Below the pieces are notes generated by a model. It saw nothing but the letters and a program-made list of their open reading frames with translations. It had not been told where the DNA came from and ran no database searches. Shown in pieces: positions 16,493-27,800 of a stretch of DNA of 64,000 nt. The translations under genes and the position numbers were made by a program. The stretch's first letter is position 1; the number at the start of each line of letters is the position of its first letter. The DNA comes from Corynebacterium aurimucosum ATCC 700975 (GTDB lineage Bacteria > Actinomycetota > Actinomycetes > Mycobacteriales > Mycobacteriaceae): positions 474,453 to 538,452 of the forward strand of contig NZ_VDTC01000001.1 in NCBI RefSeq assembly GCF_007672725.1, in the 5' to 3' direction.

Positions 16493-17754
16493 TGCGCTTT
16501 ATCCTTTCGACGAGCGGCTACGCGCGCCACGGCGCGCTGCAAACCAGGGGCGGCGGAGCTGACGGCCCCATCTTCTATATTATCCCGATGAATAAGATTA
16601 TCTGCTGGCTTTTCTTCTGCGTAGATAGGGAGCTCGATTGTGAACGTCGAGCCAGTTCCGGGGCGTGACCACAGTTTGATATTGCCACCGTGATTAGCCA
16701 CGACATGCTTCACTATGGCCAGACCAAGGCCGGTTCCACCGGTCTGCCGGGACCGCGCCTTATCCACGCGGAAGAAGCGCTCAAAGACCCGCTTCTGGTC
16801 TTCTGGGGCAATGCCGATTCCGCGGTCGGTGACCCGGATGTGGACAACCTTTCCGCCGACGACCTTCTGCGTGACCGACACCGGCATCTCATCCGGCGAA
16901 TAGTGGATGGCATTTGAGATGAGGTTGGAGATCGCCGTGACCAAGAGAGACTTATCCCCCATCACCTGGACCCCCTCGGAATCACCGCGGGTGAGCTGAT
17001 TGTGGTGGGAATCGGCGGCAAGCTGGTTGCGGATAATGGCCTCATCGATGATCTCATCGAGGTCGAGCGGCTCCATTTCCGGGAGCGCCTCAGCACCCTG
17101 CAGTTTAGACAGGGAAATGAGCTCGCTGACCATGTCGGCCATGCGCGCTGCTTCCTTCTGCACCTTGCTGCCGAAATACTCGACATGCTCGGGATTCCCG
17201 GTGTCCTCAAGGAGGGCCTCAGCCAGCAGCGCGATGCCGCCCACCGGGGTTTTCAACTCGTGGGACACGTTGGCTACGAAGTCACGGCGAGCGGATTCCA
17301 TGCGCACCGACTCGGACTCGTCGGTGCCGTAGACGATGACGAAGCGATCGTCGTTGAGCGTCAGCGGCTGGACCACCGCACGCACCTGAATCACGCGATT
17401 TCCGGTGCGCCGCTTCGGGATAGAAAGGTCCAGCGTTCGGGCCTCCTTATCCTCGAAAACCTCCTGCGCTACCTTCCACAGATCGGGGTTCACCGCACGG
17501 TCGTGCACCATCGACATCTCATGGGAGGCAGGGTTAGAAAAGATGATCTCTTTGGAACGCGAGAGCACGGTCATCCCGGCTGGAGAGCCAGCCACGGCGA
17601 GGTGCAAGACCTGGCTTACGCTGGTGACCTGATTCGCATCCGCATCACGGACGCGACGGCGCACCAGGCGCTCGCGGACCCGGGTGATCACCGGTATGGC
17701 CAGGCCACAGGCCACCACACCGGCTAAGAAAGCTAGTACCAGTTCCACAATCAT
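16489..17754 (-). CDS. senX3: Sensor histidine kinase SenX3
   Basis: This 421-residue kinase has one N-terminal hydrophobic segment (residues 2-24), a PAS-like region (~45-145), a HisKA domain with His165 in NVSHELKTPVGG, and a HATPase domain with N box (ISNLISNAIHYSP), G1 (DRGIGI) and G2 (GGTGLGLAI). A basic tail closes the protein. The short membrane part suggests it senses indirectly through partner proteins. It is the first gene of the senX3-regX3 pair and follows the gpmA terminator. Confidence 0.94.
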   Translation of the reverse strand: MIVELVLAFLAGVVACGLAIPVITRVRERLVRRRVRDADANQVTSVSQVLHLAVAGSPAGMTVLSRSKEIIFSNPASHEMSMVHDRAVNPDLWKVAQEVFEDKEARTLDLSIPKRRTGNRVIQVRAVVQPLTLNDDRFVIVYGTDESESVRMESARRDFVANVSHELKTPVGGIALLAEALLEDTGNPEHVEYFGSKVQKEAARMADMVSELISLSKLQGAEALPEMEPLDLDEIIDEAIIRNQLAADSHHNQLTRGDSEGVQVMGDKSLLVTAISNLISNAIHYSPDEMPVSVTQKVVGGKVVHIRVTDRGIGIAPEDQKRVFERFFRVDKARSRQTGGTGLGLAIVKHVVANHGGNIKLWSRPGTGSTFTIELPIYAEEKPADNLIHRDNIEDGAVSSAAPGLQRAVARVAARRKDKAQ

Positions 17755-17771
17755 TCACGCCCCTACAAAGA

Positions 17772-17801
17772 ATCCCCAAGGAGTATAGGCTCCTTGGGGA
17801 T
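17772..17801 (-). terminator. Intrinsic terminator of gpmA
   Basis: A perfect 12-bp stem ATCCCCAAGGAG/CTCCTTGGGGAT with a 6-nt loop starts 26 bp past the gpmA stop codon. On the minus strand it is followed by TCTTTGT. Confidence 0.8.
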
Positions 17802-17827
17802 CGTGCGCAGCATGTAGCGGTTTTCGG

Positions 17828-18577
17828 CTACTTCTTACCACCCTGCGCGGCCACGGCGGCGGCACCGGCAGCGGCAGCCTCCGGATCCAGGTAGGTGCCA
17901 CCCGGGTTCACCACGGAACCGTCTTCGGCGATCTCGTAGACCAGCGGGATGCCCGTCGGAATATTGAGGCCAGCGATCTCCTCATCGGAGATCTGATCCA
18001 GGTGCTTGACCAGCGCGCGCAGGGAGTTGCCGTGTGCGGCGATGAGAACGGTCTCACCCTTCTTGGCACGCGGGAGGATCTCCTCCTCGAAGTAAGGAAC
18101 GAAGCGCTCGACGACGTCCTTCAGGCACTCCGTACGCGGAACCTGATCCAGGTTGGCGTAGCGCGGGTCACCGGCCTGGGAGTACTCGGCGCCGTCCTCC
18201 AGCTCCGGCGGCGGGGTGCCGTAGGAGCGGCGCCATGCCATGAACTGTTCCTCGCCGTACTTATCCTTGGTCTCGGCCTTGTTGAGGCCCTGCAGTGCGC
18301 CGTAGTGGCGCTCGTTCAGGCGCCAATCGCGCACGACCGGAATCCAGTGGCGGTCTGCGGCATTAAGCGCAATGTTGGCCGTGCGGATGGCGCGGCGCAG
18401 GAGGGAGGTGTAAACAACATTCGGCAAGATGCCCTGTTCCTTGAGCAGCTCGCCGCCACGCTTGGCCTCACCCTCACCCTTGGCGGTGAGGTTGACATCA
18501 ACCCAACCGGTGAACTGGTTGGACTCGTTCCATTCGGACTGTCCGTGTCGAAGTAGAATCAGCTTTCCGTTACTCAT
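17828..18577 (-). CDS. gpmA: 2,3-bisphosphoglycerate-dependent phosphoglycerate mutase
   Basis: This 249-residue glycolytic enzyme interconverts 3- and 2-phosphoglycerate. The phosphohistidine motif [10 protein letters not shown] (His11) and the second catalytic His in [15 protein letters not shown] are both present, with [14 protein letters not shown] between them. The start is placed at MSNGKLIL; an upstream codon at 18589 would add only MLVF. It is a single gene ended by the strong hairpin before senX3. Confidence 0.96.
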   Translation of the reverse strand: MSNGKLILLRHGQSEWNESNQFTGWVDVNLTAKGEGEAKRGGELLKEQGILPNVVYTSLLRRAIRTANIALNAADRHWIPVVRDWRLNERHYGALQGLNKAETKDKYGEEQFMAWRRSYGTPPPELEDGAEYSQAGDPRYANLDQVPRTECLKDVVERFVPYFEEEILPRAKKGETVLIAAHGNSLRALVKHLDQISDEEIAGLNIPTGIPLVYEIAEDGSVVNPGGTYLDPEAAAAGAAAVAAQGGKK

Positions 18578-18620
18578 AAACACCAGCATGCCACGTTTTT
18601 CGGCAGCGCGTCAGGTGGTT

Positions 18621-19886
18621 TTAATATCCGATTGCCCGGCGCGCGTGACAGTCCGGGATCTCAATACTCATCGCATCGGCGTAGATGTTCTCCAGCTGGG
18701 CGGCAGCCGCCGCCCAGCTAAACTGCTGGGCATGATCGACGGCGGCTTCGCCCATGGCGATGCGGCGGGGGTCGTCGCCAAGCAACTGCTCCAAGGCGTC
18801 CGCCCAGTCCTGCGCCGAATGGGAGTGGACGAGCAAGCCCGTGTCACCATCCGCAACGGCGATGGGCAAGCCTCCGACTGCCGCCGCCACGACTGGTGTT
18901 CCGGAGGCCTGGGCCTCCATGGCCACCAGCCCAAAGGACTCGTTATAGCTGGGGACCGCGACAATATCCGCGGCCTGATAGATGGCTACGAGCTCCTGCG
19001 GCGGGCGCGGGCTCAGGAAGCGCACGACGCGCTCCACCCCCAGCTCACGGGCGAGGTTGTGGTAGGTATCAGGCGAGGAATTCGCCCCCGAGGCGCCACC
19101 GCAGATGACCACGCGCAGGCGGCGATCCGGATCGCGCTCCATCAGCTCCGCAGTAGCGCGAATGAGTACGTCAGGGCCCTTGAATTTTTGCAGGCGGCCC
19201 ACAAACGCCACCACCTTGGTGTGCAGCGGGATACCCAGCTGGCGGCGCGCACGCTCCGTCATGCGGTCGGTGCCCGGGGTATAGAGATCCGTGTCCGCAC
19301 CCGGGGAGACCACAACGATATTGTCCGGCGATGCATCGTAGTGCTCGATCAGATCGCGAGTCTCCTGGGCTGTATTAACCACCAGGATGTCAGCGTTATC
19401 TACCAACTGCTGTTCACAGATGCGGCGCGCCTCAGTCTCTGGGGTGTCATCGAGAGTGCGGTGCACGTTCTTCACCGCGGCCAGCGTGTGTGCGGTGTGG
19501 ACGAGGGGGATGTCCCACAGATCGCGCAATAACCAGCCCACCTGACCAGAGAGCCAATAGTGAGAGTGGATGACGTCATAGTCCACCTCAAAGCAGCGCG
19601 CGAAGTTGTAGATCCCGCCCGTAAACGCAGCCAACTGGGTGGGCAGCTCTTCCTTGCTCAAACCCTCATAGGGCCCCGCCACAATGTTGATGACGCGCAG
19701 GCGCTCCTCGACGCCCACCACCTCACCCTGGCTGGGGCGCGTGGCACGGGTGAAAATATCGACCTCCACGCCGCGGCGTGCGAGCTGGCGAGCAGTATTG
19801 AGAACGTAGACGTTCATGCCGCCCGCATCCCCGGAACCGGGCTGCTCAAGGGGCGAGGTATGCATGGAAATCATCGCGATGCGCAT
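18621..19886 (-). CDS. mshA: D-inositol-3-phosphate glycosyltransferase (mycothiol biosynthesis)
   Basis: This 421-residue GT-B, family 4 glycosyltransferase transfers N-acetylglucosamine to inositol-3-phosphate, the first step in making mycothiol, the actinobacterial glutathione substitute. The MshA hallmark [18 protein letters not shown] is near residues 17-34, and the retaining-GT motif [18 protein letters not shown] is near residue 310. It is full length. It is divergent from the acyl-CoA ligase gene across a 76-bp gap. Confidence 0.95.
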   Translation of the reverse strand: MRIAMISMHTSPLEQPGSGDAGGMNVYVLNTARQLARRGVEVDIFTRATRPSQGEVVGVEERLRVINIVAGPYEGLSKEELPTQLAAFTGGIYNFARCFEVDYDVIHSHYWLSGQVGWLLRDLWDIPLVHTAHTLAAVKNVHRTLDDTPETEARRICEQQLVDNADILVVNTAQETRDLIEHYDASPDNIVVVSPGADTDLYTPGTDRMTERARRQLGIPLHTKVVAFVGRLQKFKGPDVLIRATAELMERDPDRRLRVVICGGASGANSSPDTYHNLARELGVERVVRFLSPRPPQELVAIYQAADIVAVPSYNESFGLVAMEAQASGTPVVAAAVGGLPIAVADGDTGLLVHSHSAQDWADALEQLLGDDPRRIAMGEAAVDHAQQFSWAAAAAQLENIYADAMSIEIPDCHARRAIGY

Positions 19887-19962
19887 AATTTCCCAGTGTA
19901 TCCCGAAACGACCCGCGTTATACTGGCCCGTACCTTAACCTACGCGACCGAAAGGTGAATCG

Positions 19963-21675
19963 ATGTCGGCATACGAGTCCAAGGCGTGGCTCCAGTACTA
20001 CCCAGAGTGGACACCACACAGCCTGGAATACGGGGACACCACGCTTCTCGACGTTTACGACAACAACCTCGCGCTCCACCCCGACAAGCCGGCAACCTAC
20101 TTCTTCGGCCGCACGCAAACCTACGCCGAGCTGGATAAGCAGGTCCGCCGCGCCGCCGCCGGCCTGCGCGCCTTCGGAGTGCGTCCGGGGGACCGCGTAG
20201 CCATCGTCGCCCCCAACTGCCCGCAGTTCATCGCCTCCTTCTGGGCCGTGCTCAAGCTGGGCGCCATCGCGGTTTTACACAACCCTCTCTACACTGCCCA
20301 CGAGCTGGAGGGCCTGTTCCAGAACCACGGCGCACGCATCGCCATTTCCTGGGATAAGACGGCCTCCACCTTGGAGAAGCTGCGCCCGACGACCTCCCTG
20401 GAGACCGTCGTCTCCATCAACATGATCAACGCGATGCCGACTCCGCAGCGCTTGGCCCTGCGCCTGCCTATCCCGCCACTGAAGTCCACGCGCGATCAGC
20501 TCACCGCCCCGGCACCGAACACGGTGCCGTGGGAGTCCCTCGTTGGCAACGCCATTGGCGGCGATGGTTCTGACGTCCTCACCCCGGAGGACGTCACCAA
20601 GGACACCACCGCGCTCATCCTGTACACCTCCGGCACCACCGGCAGCCCCAAGGGCGCGGAGCTGACCCACGGCAACCTTTTCTCCAACCTGCTCATGGGC
20701 AAGCACTGGGTCCCAGGCCTGGGCGATTCCCCGGAGCGCATGCTCGCTGCGCTCCCTTTCTTCCACGCCTACGGCCTGACCATGAACGCCACCTTGGCGC
20801 CGCTCATCGCCAGCGAATTGGTTCTGCTGCCGAGCCCGCAGATGCCGCTCATCATGGATCTCATGAAGAAGCACACCCCGACCTGGGTGCCGGGCGTGCC
20901 AACCCTGTACGAGCGCATCGTGGCGAAGGCGGAAGAAGATGACGTCTCCCTGGACGGCGTGCGCGCGGCCTTCTCCGGAGCGTCGACCCTGCCGGTCAAT
21001 ACCGTGGAGAAGTGGGAGAAGTACACCGGCGGCATGCTCGTGGAGGGCTATGGCCTGACGGAGTGTTCGCCCATCATCGTGGGTAACCCGATGAGTGACG
21101 CCCGCCGCCCCGGCTACGTGGGCATCCCCTTCCCGGATACCGAGATTCGCATTGCCAACCCGGACAACCTTGATGAGACCATGCCGGATGGCGAAGAAGG
21201 TGAGGTGCTGGCCCGTGGCCCGCAGATCTTTAAGGGCTACTTCGGCGATGAGGAAGCCACAGAGAATGCCTTCCACAATGGCTGGTTCCGTACGGGTGAT
21301 ATGGGCGTGATGGAGGAAGATGGATTCATCCGCCTGGTCAGCCGCATCAAGGAAATCATCATCACCGGCGGATTCAACGTCTACCCCGGTGAGGTTGAGG
21401 AAACACTGCTGGATCACCCAGACGTGGCGGAGGCAGCCGTGGTGGGCCGCCCGCGTTCGGACGGTTCGGAAGACGTCGTGGCCTGCATCGTGCTTAACGA
21501 CGGCGCCGCGCTCGACCCCGAAGGCCTCAAGGACTACTGCCGTGAGCGCCTGACCCGCTACAAGGTTCCGCGCACCTTCTACCACTTCGAAAAGCTGGCC
21601 ACCGACCAGCTGGGCAAGATTCGCCGCCGCGAGGTTCAGGCAGATCTGCTCGAGCGCCTCAAAGCGGAGAAGTAA
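19963..21675 (+). CDS. fadD: Long-chain fatty acid-CoA ligase (first of tandem pair)
   Basis: This 570-residue enzyme is an ANL-family adenylating ligase. Motifs in order: the P-loop LYTSGTTGSPKGAELTH (~residues 219-235), EGYGLTECSP (~360), the hinge region WFRTGDMGVME (~442) and FNVYPGEVEE with the catalytic Lys later in RYKVPRTFYH and LGKIRRREVQ. It activates fatty acids to acyl-CoA. It shares the N-terminal KAWLQYYPEWT block and overall length with the next gene, so the two are paralogues. A strong compound hairpin separates them. Confidence 0.93.
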   Translation: MSAYESKAWLQYYPEWTPHSLEYGDTTLLDVYDNNLALHPDKPATYFFGRTQTYAELDKQVRRAAAGLRAFGVRPGDRVAIVAPNCPQFIASFWAVLKLGAIAVLHNPLYTAHELEGLFQNHGARIAISWDKTASTLEKLRPTTSLETVVSINMINAMPTPQRLALRLPIPPLKSTRDQLTAPAPNTVPWESLVGNAIGGDGSDVLTPEDVTKDTTALILYTSGTTGSPKGAELTHGNLFSNLLMGKHWVPGLGDSPERMLAALPFFHAYGLTMNATLAPLIASELVLLPSPQMPLIMDLMKKHTPTWVPGVPTLYERIVAKAEEDDVSLDGVRAAFSGASTLPVNTVEKWEKYTGGMLVEGYGLTECSPIIVGNPMSDARRPGYVGIPFPDTEIRIANPDNLDETMPDGEEGEVLARGPQIFKGYFGDEEATENAFHNGWFRTGDMGVMEEDGFIRLVSRIKEIIITGGFNVYPGEVEETLLDHPDVAEAAVVGRPRSDGSEDVVACIVLNDGAALDPEGLKDYCRERLTRYKVPRTFYHFEKLATDQLGKIRRREVQADLLERLKAEK

Positions 21676-21681
21676 CACGCC

Positions 21682-21731
21682 ATAGCCCCGGAACCGATCC
21701 CTGCGTGATAAACGCACATCACCGGGGCTAT
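21682..21731 (+). terminator. Compound terminator after first acyl-CoA ligase
   Basis: The 10-bp stem ATAGCCCCGG/CCGGGGCTAT encloses an inner TGCGT/ACGCA hairpin and starts 6 bp after the stop codon. TGATTTAT follows. It makes the second ligase independently transcribed. Confidence 0.75.
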
Positions 21732-21765
21732 TGATTTATCCCGAAAAGGTTTCGTTACCGTAAGC

Positions 21766-21811
21766 AACTTTGCAAAGATTTGCGAGACTCCTGTCACAAA
21801 TTAGTTATACT
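21766..21811 (+). promoter_or_regulatory. Candidate promoter with RamB-like site before second acyl-CoA ligase
   Basis: AACTTTGCAAA (21766-21776) matches the published RamB-type consensus built around TTTGCAAA, and a weaker GATTTGCGA copy follows. A TATACT hexamer lies at 21806-21811. RamB is encoded in this window at 52.3 kb, so control of fatty acid activation by the acetate regulator is plausible but untested. Confidence 0.4.
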
Positions 21812-21854
21812 GTTTCACACATAACAAGTTTGACCACCTAAGGAGTTCGCGAAC

Positions 21855-23594
21855 ATGACCGAAGCCCCTGCTCAGGCCTCTTCCGCTTTTGAGACGAAAG
21901 CCTGGCTCCAGTACTACCCTGAGTGGACTAAACCTAATCTGGACTACGGCACCGAAACGCTTTTGGACTCCTACCGAGAGACCGTGGAGGAATTCGGCGA
22001 CAGGCCGGCGACGTGGTTCTTCGGTCACCAGATGACCTACCGCGAACTCGATACCCACGTGCGCGCCGCCGCAGCGGGCCTCAAGGCCTTTGGCATCCGT
22101 CCTGGTGATCGCGTCGCCGTAGCACTGCCCAACTGCCCCCAACACGTGGCGGTGTTCTACGCCATCCTGAAACTGGGGGCGACCGTCGTGGAGCACAACC
22201 CGCTCTACACCGCGGCTGAGCTCGAGCCCCTCTTCCAGGATCACGCCGCCCGCGTGGCCGTGGTCTGGGATAAGGCGAGCCCCACCTTTGAGAAGCTTCG
22301 CGATTCTACGCCACTCGAAACGATTGTTACGGTCAACATGATCGAGGCCATGCCGCGCCGCAAGCAGCTGCTATTACGCTTGCCGCTTCCCTTCATCAAG
22401 GACAAGCGCGCGGAGCTCTCAGTTGCCGCTCCCAATACCGTGCCGTGGAACGTGCTCACGGGGCGCGCCATCGGCGGGCAGGGCTACAAGCTGGAGGATG
22501 CGAAGGTCGATCTCAATGACACCGCACTCATTCTCTACACATCCGGAACCACCGGCAGGCCCAAAGGCGCGGAGCTGACCCACTCCAACCTGTATTGCAA
22601 CATGAAGATGGCGGAAGCATGGGTGCCCGAATTGGGCAAGAAGCCCGAGCGCATGCTCGCCGCCCTCCCCCTCTTCCACGTCTATGGACTCACCCTCATC
22701 GCCGCCCTCGGCGTGCACATCGGCGGCGAGCTCGTCCTCACCCCAGCTCCCAAGGTGCCGCTTCTCCTCGAGATCATGAAGAAGCGCCTCCCCACCTGGA
22801 TGCCGGGCGTGCCCACGATCTACGCCAAGGTCATGGAGGCGGCTCAGGAACAGGGCATCGATCTGCACGGTATCGAGCACAGCCTGTCGGGCGCAGCAGC
22901 GCTACCGGCGGAGATCGTTGAGGAATGGGAAACGGTCACCGGCGGCCTACTCGTAGAAGGCTACGGGCTCACGGAAACCTCGCCGATCGTGGCCGCGAAC
23001 CCACTCAACAAGAATCGCCGCCCCGGCTACATCGGCATCCCCTTCCCGGATACCGAGGTGCGCATCGGCAACCCGAACAACCTCGATGAAACCCAGCCGG
23101 ATGGCACCGCGGGCGAGCTCCTCGTGCGCGGACCGCAGGTATTCAAGGGCTACTTCAACATGCCGGAAGCCACCGAGCAGGCTTTCCACGACGGCTGGTA
23201 CCGCACGGGTGACATGGCAGTTATGGAGTCCGATGGCTTCATCAAGATCGTCTCCCGCATCAAGGAAATGATCATTACCGGCGGCTTCAACATTTACCCG
23301 GCCGAGGTGGAAGACGTGATCCGCCAGCACCCAGACGTCACCAACGTGGCCGTCGTCGGCCGTCCGCGCGCGGATGGATCCGAGGACGTCGTAGCCTGCA
23401 TCATCCTGGAGGACGGCGCGGTGCTCGACCCGGAGGGACTCAAGGACTACTGCCGCGAGCGCCTGACCCGCTACAAGGTGCCGCGCACCTTCTACCACTT
23501 CGAGCACCTGGCCTCCGACCAGCTGGGGAAGGTCCGCCGCCGCGAAGTACAGAAGGACCTTTTGAAGCTGCTCGGAGAACAAGCACCGGCCTAG
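21855..23594 (+). CDS. fadD: Long-chain fatty acid-CoA ligase (second of tandem pair)
   Basis: This 579-residue ANL-family ligase is closely similar to the preceding gene. It has the P-loop LYTSGTTGRPKGAELTH (~224-240), EGYGLTETSP, WYRTGDMAVME, FNIYPAEVED and the C-terminal RYKVPRTFYHFEHLASDQLG. A clear AAGGAG lies before the ATG. It has its own promoter region with a RamB-like box. The stop codon overlaps the end of the convergent YbjN-like gene by 4 bp. Substrate chain length cannot be read from sequence; feeding exogenous acids to lipid and mycolate synthesis is a reasonable role. Confidence 0.93.
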   Translation: MTEAPAQASSAFETKAWLQYYPEWTKPNLDYGTETLLDSYRETVEEFGDRPATWFFGHQMTYRELDTHVRAAAAGLKAFGIRPGDRVAVALPNCPQHVAVFYAILKLGATVVEHNPLYTAAELEPLFQDHAARVAVVWDKASPTFEKLRDSTPLETIVTVNMIEAMPRRKQLLLRLPLPFIKDKRAELSVAAPNTVPWNVLTGRAIGGQGYKLEDAKVDLNDTALILYTSGTTGRPKGAELTHSNLYCNMKMAEAWVPELGKKPERMLAALPLFHVYGLTLIAALGVHIGGELVLTPAPKVPLLLEIMKKRLPTWMPGVPTIYAKVMEAAQEQGIDLHGIEHSLSGAAALPAEIVEEWETVTGGLLVEGYGLTETSPIVAANPLNKNRRPGYIGIPFPDTEVRIGNPNNLDETQPDGTAGELLVRGPQVFKGYFNMPEATEQAFHDGWYRTGDMAVMESDGFIKIVSRIKEMIITGGFNIYPAEVEDVIRQHPDVTNVAVVGRPRADGSEDVVACIILEDGAVLDPEGLKDYCRERLTRYKVPRTFYHFEHLASDQLGKVRRREVQKDLLKLLGEQAPA

Positions 23595-24589
23595 GCAGCC
23601 CGGTCGATATAGCGCATCACGCGCGTGGGATTGAAGGTTCGGTAGAACGCTTCACCCACCCGGACAAGCTGGCTCACCAACGCACTGAGCTGCCAGTCCA
23701 GCTGCTCATCGGTATAGCCCCACTTCGTGGGAATACGGGCCGTGGTCACCAGCACGAGGTCCTGCTCATCGCCGCCATCGAGGTTTACCACCTCGATGCG
23801 CGCGGAGTAGACATATTGATCATCATTCATGAACTCGGCCCAGCGCACGAGCGCATCAAGGTCGCACGCACAGCGGCCGGAGGGCGTGACGAGGCGGAGT
23901 TCAATATCCCCGGAGCCATCACGAGCGGATTCAATAGTGATCGCGTGTTCATTGATGAGGATGCTCACGACCCCATTCCGGTGGTCCACCACGTGAACGG
24001 GCGTGCCGATCATTGCCAGGCGCGTGGCGCGCTCGTACACTCGCCACATCCCCACCGCTGAAACCCCATAGGCCTCGCTGAAATAGTGGGGCGATACCGG
24101 CTTAAGCCCAGACCCCTTCCGTGGCTTGGAGGGCTCTTCCGGAAACTGCTCATCCAGGCGCGCGAAGACCGCCGACATTTCGGCCGCATAGCCCGCGATA
24201 ATGCTCTTGAGCTGGGCATTCGTGGCCGTCGACGGCAGATAAGGCGGCGCGAGGACCAGCAGGTGGGTATGCATAGTGGAGCTTCCGCAGGGCTCGGCAA
24301 CGAGGTTGCCAGAGAGTCCACCGCCGTTGAGATCATTGACCTCCATGCGCAAAGGCTGCCGGTCCGGGTTGAACCGCACTGCACCGCCCCAATACCCGAA
24401 GACACAGAGGCCGCCCTTGTCCTCGTTGACGTCGATGCTTAAGAGCCCGCCGGCAATTCTGATGGTGGGCAAGCCGGTGGAGGAATCTTCCTCCAGCTTT
24501 CCGGCCAGCTTGGTCATAGTTTTGATTACTCGGCTTTTGCTGAGCCGAGCTGGTGTCTTGTTTGTTTTCTCGGTTGCTGATTGAGACAT
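23591..24589 (-). CDS. YbjN-domain-like protein
   Basis: A 332-residue soluble protein. The start is set at the ATG at 24587-24589 because AAGGGGGGAC lies just upstream; the 66 residues before it look untranslated. Two alpha/beta modules are visible, about residues 20-140 and 175-310. Both resemble the YbjN / type III chaperone-like fold (for example TGLPTIRIAGGLLSIDVNED, and FYRTFNPTRVMRYIDRAA at the end). The assignment is by pattern and remains tentative. It is transcribed away from the FAS-I gene across a 300-bp divergent promoter region. Confidence 0.55.
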   Translation of the reverse strand: MSQSATEKTNKTPARLSKSRVIKTMTKLAGKLEEDSSTGLPTIRIAGGLLSIDVNEDKGGLCVFGYWGGAVRFNPDRQPLRMEVNDLNGGGLSGNLVAEPCGSSTMHTHLLVLAPPYLPSTATNAQLKSIIAGYAAEMSAVFARLDEQFPEEPSKPRKGSGLKPVSPHYFSEAYGVSAVGMWRVYERATRLAMIGTPVHVVDHRNGVVSILINEHAITIESARDGSGDIELRLVTPSGRCACDLDALVRWAEFMNDDQYVYSARIEVVNLDGGDEQDLVLVTTARIPTKWGYTDEQLDWQLSALVSQLVRVGEAFYRTFNPTRVMRYIDRAA

Positions 24590-24889
24590 AGTCCCCCCTT
24601 GTTTTTCTTTTCTTTCATGCTGCGCGAACCGATGCTGAGCCACCCCTGCTCCTCCCCGAGCCGCTGCAGTGAGGCCAAGAATACAAAAGGTTGCGCAACT
24701 TCGCGCGGCGGAGACGCGGCGAGTACCCCCACAACCCAAACGTGAGAAAAACCTCACATTTTCCGCGCGGGAGACACCTATGCGCAAGGGCTTCGACTAC
24801 GGTGGCTCATCATGATTGTTCTGTAGGGCTAACTAAGTCTGCCCGCAGCTCTTCATCACACCGTTCCCCATCAGCTCAAAAGAGGAAAG

Positions 24890-27800
24890 ATGCCTGTAAC
24901 TATGCTGCATTCCATGCCCCGCCCGGCCGTGCTTTTCGCCGGACAAGGCTCCGATTGGCAAGGTTTCATCGCCACCGCCGCGCAGACTGCCGCCACTGCC
25001 GAATCCCTACGTGAGGCCCTCGCCCAAGCCCGCAGCCTCACCGGCCCCGCCGCACGCACCATCGCCTCCACCTGCCCCGGCGCGCTGGAGCGCCTCGAGC
25101 AGCTCATCGCTGGTTCCACCGAGTCCACTACCCTCGACTCGCTGCCTGCGGTATCCATCCCGGGCATCGTCCTGGGCCAGATTGCCGCCATCGAGCAGCT
25201 GCGTGACCTAGGCGTCGACATCGATGAGCGCGCTGGGCATTCGCAGGGAAGCTTGGGCGCGTTGGCCGTCGACAAGCCGGCGCACGCCCTCGCCCTGGCC
25301 ATCCTGATGGGGACCGCTGCCAGTGCGGTCAATGGCTCCGATCCGCGCTCCCAGATGCTGTCTGTCCGTGGCCTGGAGCGCGGCTTCGTCACTGAGCATC
25401 TGCACGGCACCGCCGCCATCGCCGTGGTCAACGGCCGCCGCCACTTCGCACTTTCCGGCAGCCCGGAGGACCTGGCCGCCACCCGCACCGCCATCGAGGA
25501 GGCCGTCAAGGGCTTCAACGCCGAGCTGGAGAAGCGCACCATCGGCGGCGATGAGCTCAGCCCTCGTTTCGATGAGCTGCCCGTGGCCCTTCCCTTCCAC
25601 AACCCGGTGCTGGCCATGGCGGCCGAGCGCACCGTGGCGCTGGCTCAGAAGTGCGGCCTCGACGTGGATGAGGCCCGCGCGCAGGCCGAGGCCATCCTGG
25701 TCAACGAACATGATTGGCCGGCCACGCTGGCCGCACTCAACTCCGAGCACCTCATTGTCCTGGACCGCGCGCTGACCACCCTCACCCGCCGCGTCGTGGA
25801 GGGAACGGGTGTCACGGTGATCTCGGCCGCCACCCCGCAGGAGGTCAATGCGCTGGCCACACCAGGCACTGAACTGCCCAAGGCTCTGAACTACGCCGAC
25901 TTCGCCCCGCGCACCATCGAGCTCCCGAACGGGCGCACCTATACCCAGACCCGCTTCTCCGACCTCACGGGCCTCTCCCCCATCATGCTGGGCGGCATGA
26001 CGCCGACGTCTGCTGATGGAGAGATCGTGGCCGCGGCGGCCAACGCCGGACACTGGACGGAGATGGCCGGCGGCGGCATGTACTCCGATGAGGTCTTCCG
26101 CTCGCACCTGGCCACCATGGAAAAGCACCTGCGCCCCGGACGCACGGCACAGTTCAACACCATGTTCTTCGACCGCTTCCTGTGGAACCTGCACTTCGGC
26201 CAGGCGCGCATCGTGCCCAAGGCCCGCGCGGCCGGTGCGGCTTTCAACGGCGTGTGCATCTCCGCCGGTATTCCGGAGGTAGAGGAAGCCGGCGAGCTGC
26301 TGGACCGCCTCCACTCCGACGGTTTCCCTTTCATCTCCTTCAAGCCCGGTACCGCAAAGCAGATCCGGGATGTGCTGGCCATCGCCACGGCCTACCCGGA
26401 GGACCGCATCATCATGCAGGTCGAGGACGGCCACGCCGGCGGCCACCACTCCTGGGTCAACCTGGATGACATGCTGCTGGATACCTACGCCGAAATCCGC
26501 CAGCACCCCAACGTCTACCTGGCAGTCGGCGGCGGCATCGCCTCTCCGGACCGCGCCACCTCCTACCTCACCGGCGAGTGGGCGATAAAGCACGGCCTGC
26601 CCGCTATGCCTGTCGACGCCGTCTTCATCGGCACCGTCGCCATGGCCACCAAGGAAGCTAAGGCCACCGATTCGGTGAAGGACCTGCTGGTCAATACCAC
26701 CGGCATTTCCCCAGAGGACAATGATGGCTGGGTCGGCCGCGGAACCGGAGCGCATGGCGTGGCGTCCTCCCAGTCCCACCTGCTGGCGGATATCCACGAC
26801 CTGGACAATTCCTTCGCTGCGGCCTCGCGTCTGATTACTTCCTTGAGCATCGAGGAGTACCCGGCCCACCGCCAGGAGATCATCGACGCCCTGGCCAAGA
26901 CCTGCAAGCCTTACTTCGGCGATGTGGAGTCCATGACCTACGCGGAGTGGCTCGAGCGCTTCGTGGAGCTGGCCCACCCGTTCGTGGATCCCAGCTGGGA
27001 TGACCGCTTCTTCGATCTCCTGCACCGCGTTGAGGCCCGCCTGAACCCGGCCGACCACGGCCAGATTGAAACCCTCTTCCCCGCTGTGGAAGCTGTGCAC
27101 GATGCCCCGCAGGCCGTGGCCAAGCTGCTGGATGCTTACCCTGCCGCACGCACCACCGAGGTCTCCGCGCGCGATGCCGCCTGGTGGATTTCCCTGCACT
27201 ACAAGCACGTCAAGCCCATGCCGTGGGTACCGGCCCTGGACGGTGACCTGAAGTCCTGGTTTGGCAAGGACACCCTCTGGCAGGCACAGGATGAGCGCTA
27301 CACCGCTGACCAGGTGCGCATCATCCCCGGCCCCGTGGCCGTGGCGGGCATTACCAAGAAGAACGAGCCCGTGGCGGACCTGCTTGCCCGCTTCGAGCAG
27401 GCCACCACGGATACCCTGCTGGAGCAGGGCTCGACCCCGCAGAAGGCTTTCTCCCGCCTGAATTCCGCCGCCGATGAAGCCGCGTTCCTGCGTACTTCTC
27501 CTACCCTGCTGTGGCACGGCCACCTCATGGCCAATCCGGCTTATGAGATGGATGAGAACGCCTTCGACCTGCGCCAGGATGCTGAAGGCAACTGGGAGAT
27601 TGTTATCACGGCGGACTCCTATTGGGATGACCTGCCGGAGGAGCAGCGCCCCTTCTACGTTCGCGAGGTCACCGTCCCTGTGGACCTGCCGGAGGATGTA
27701 GCCACGGGTGGCTCCCCGGTGGTCTCCGAGGAGCGCCTGCCGAACTCCGTCTTCACCCTCCTGGAGGGCTTGGCTGGTGTCGGCTCCACGGCAGAGCAGG

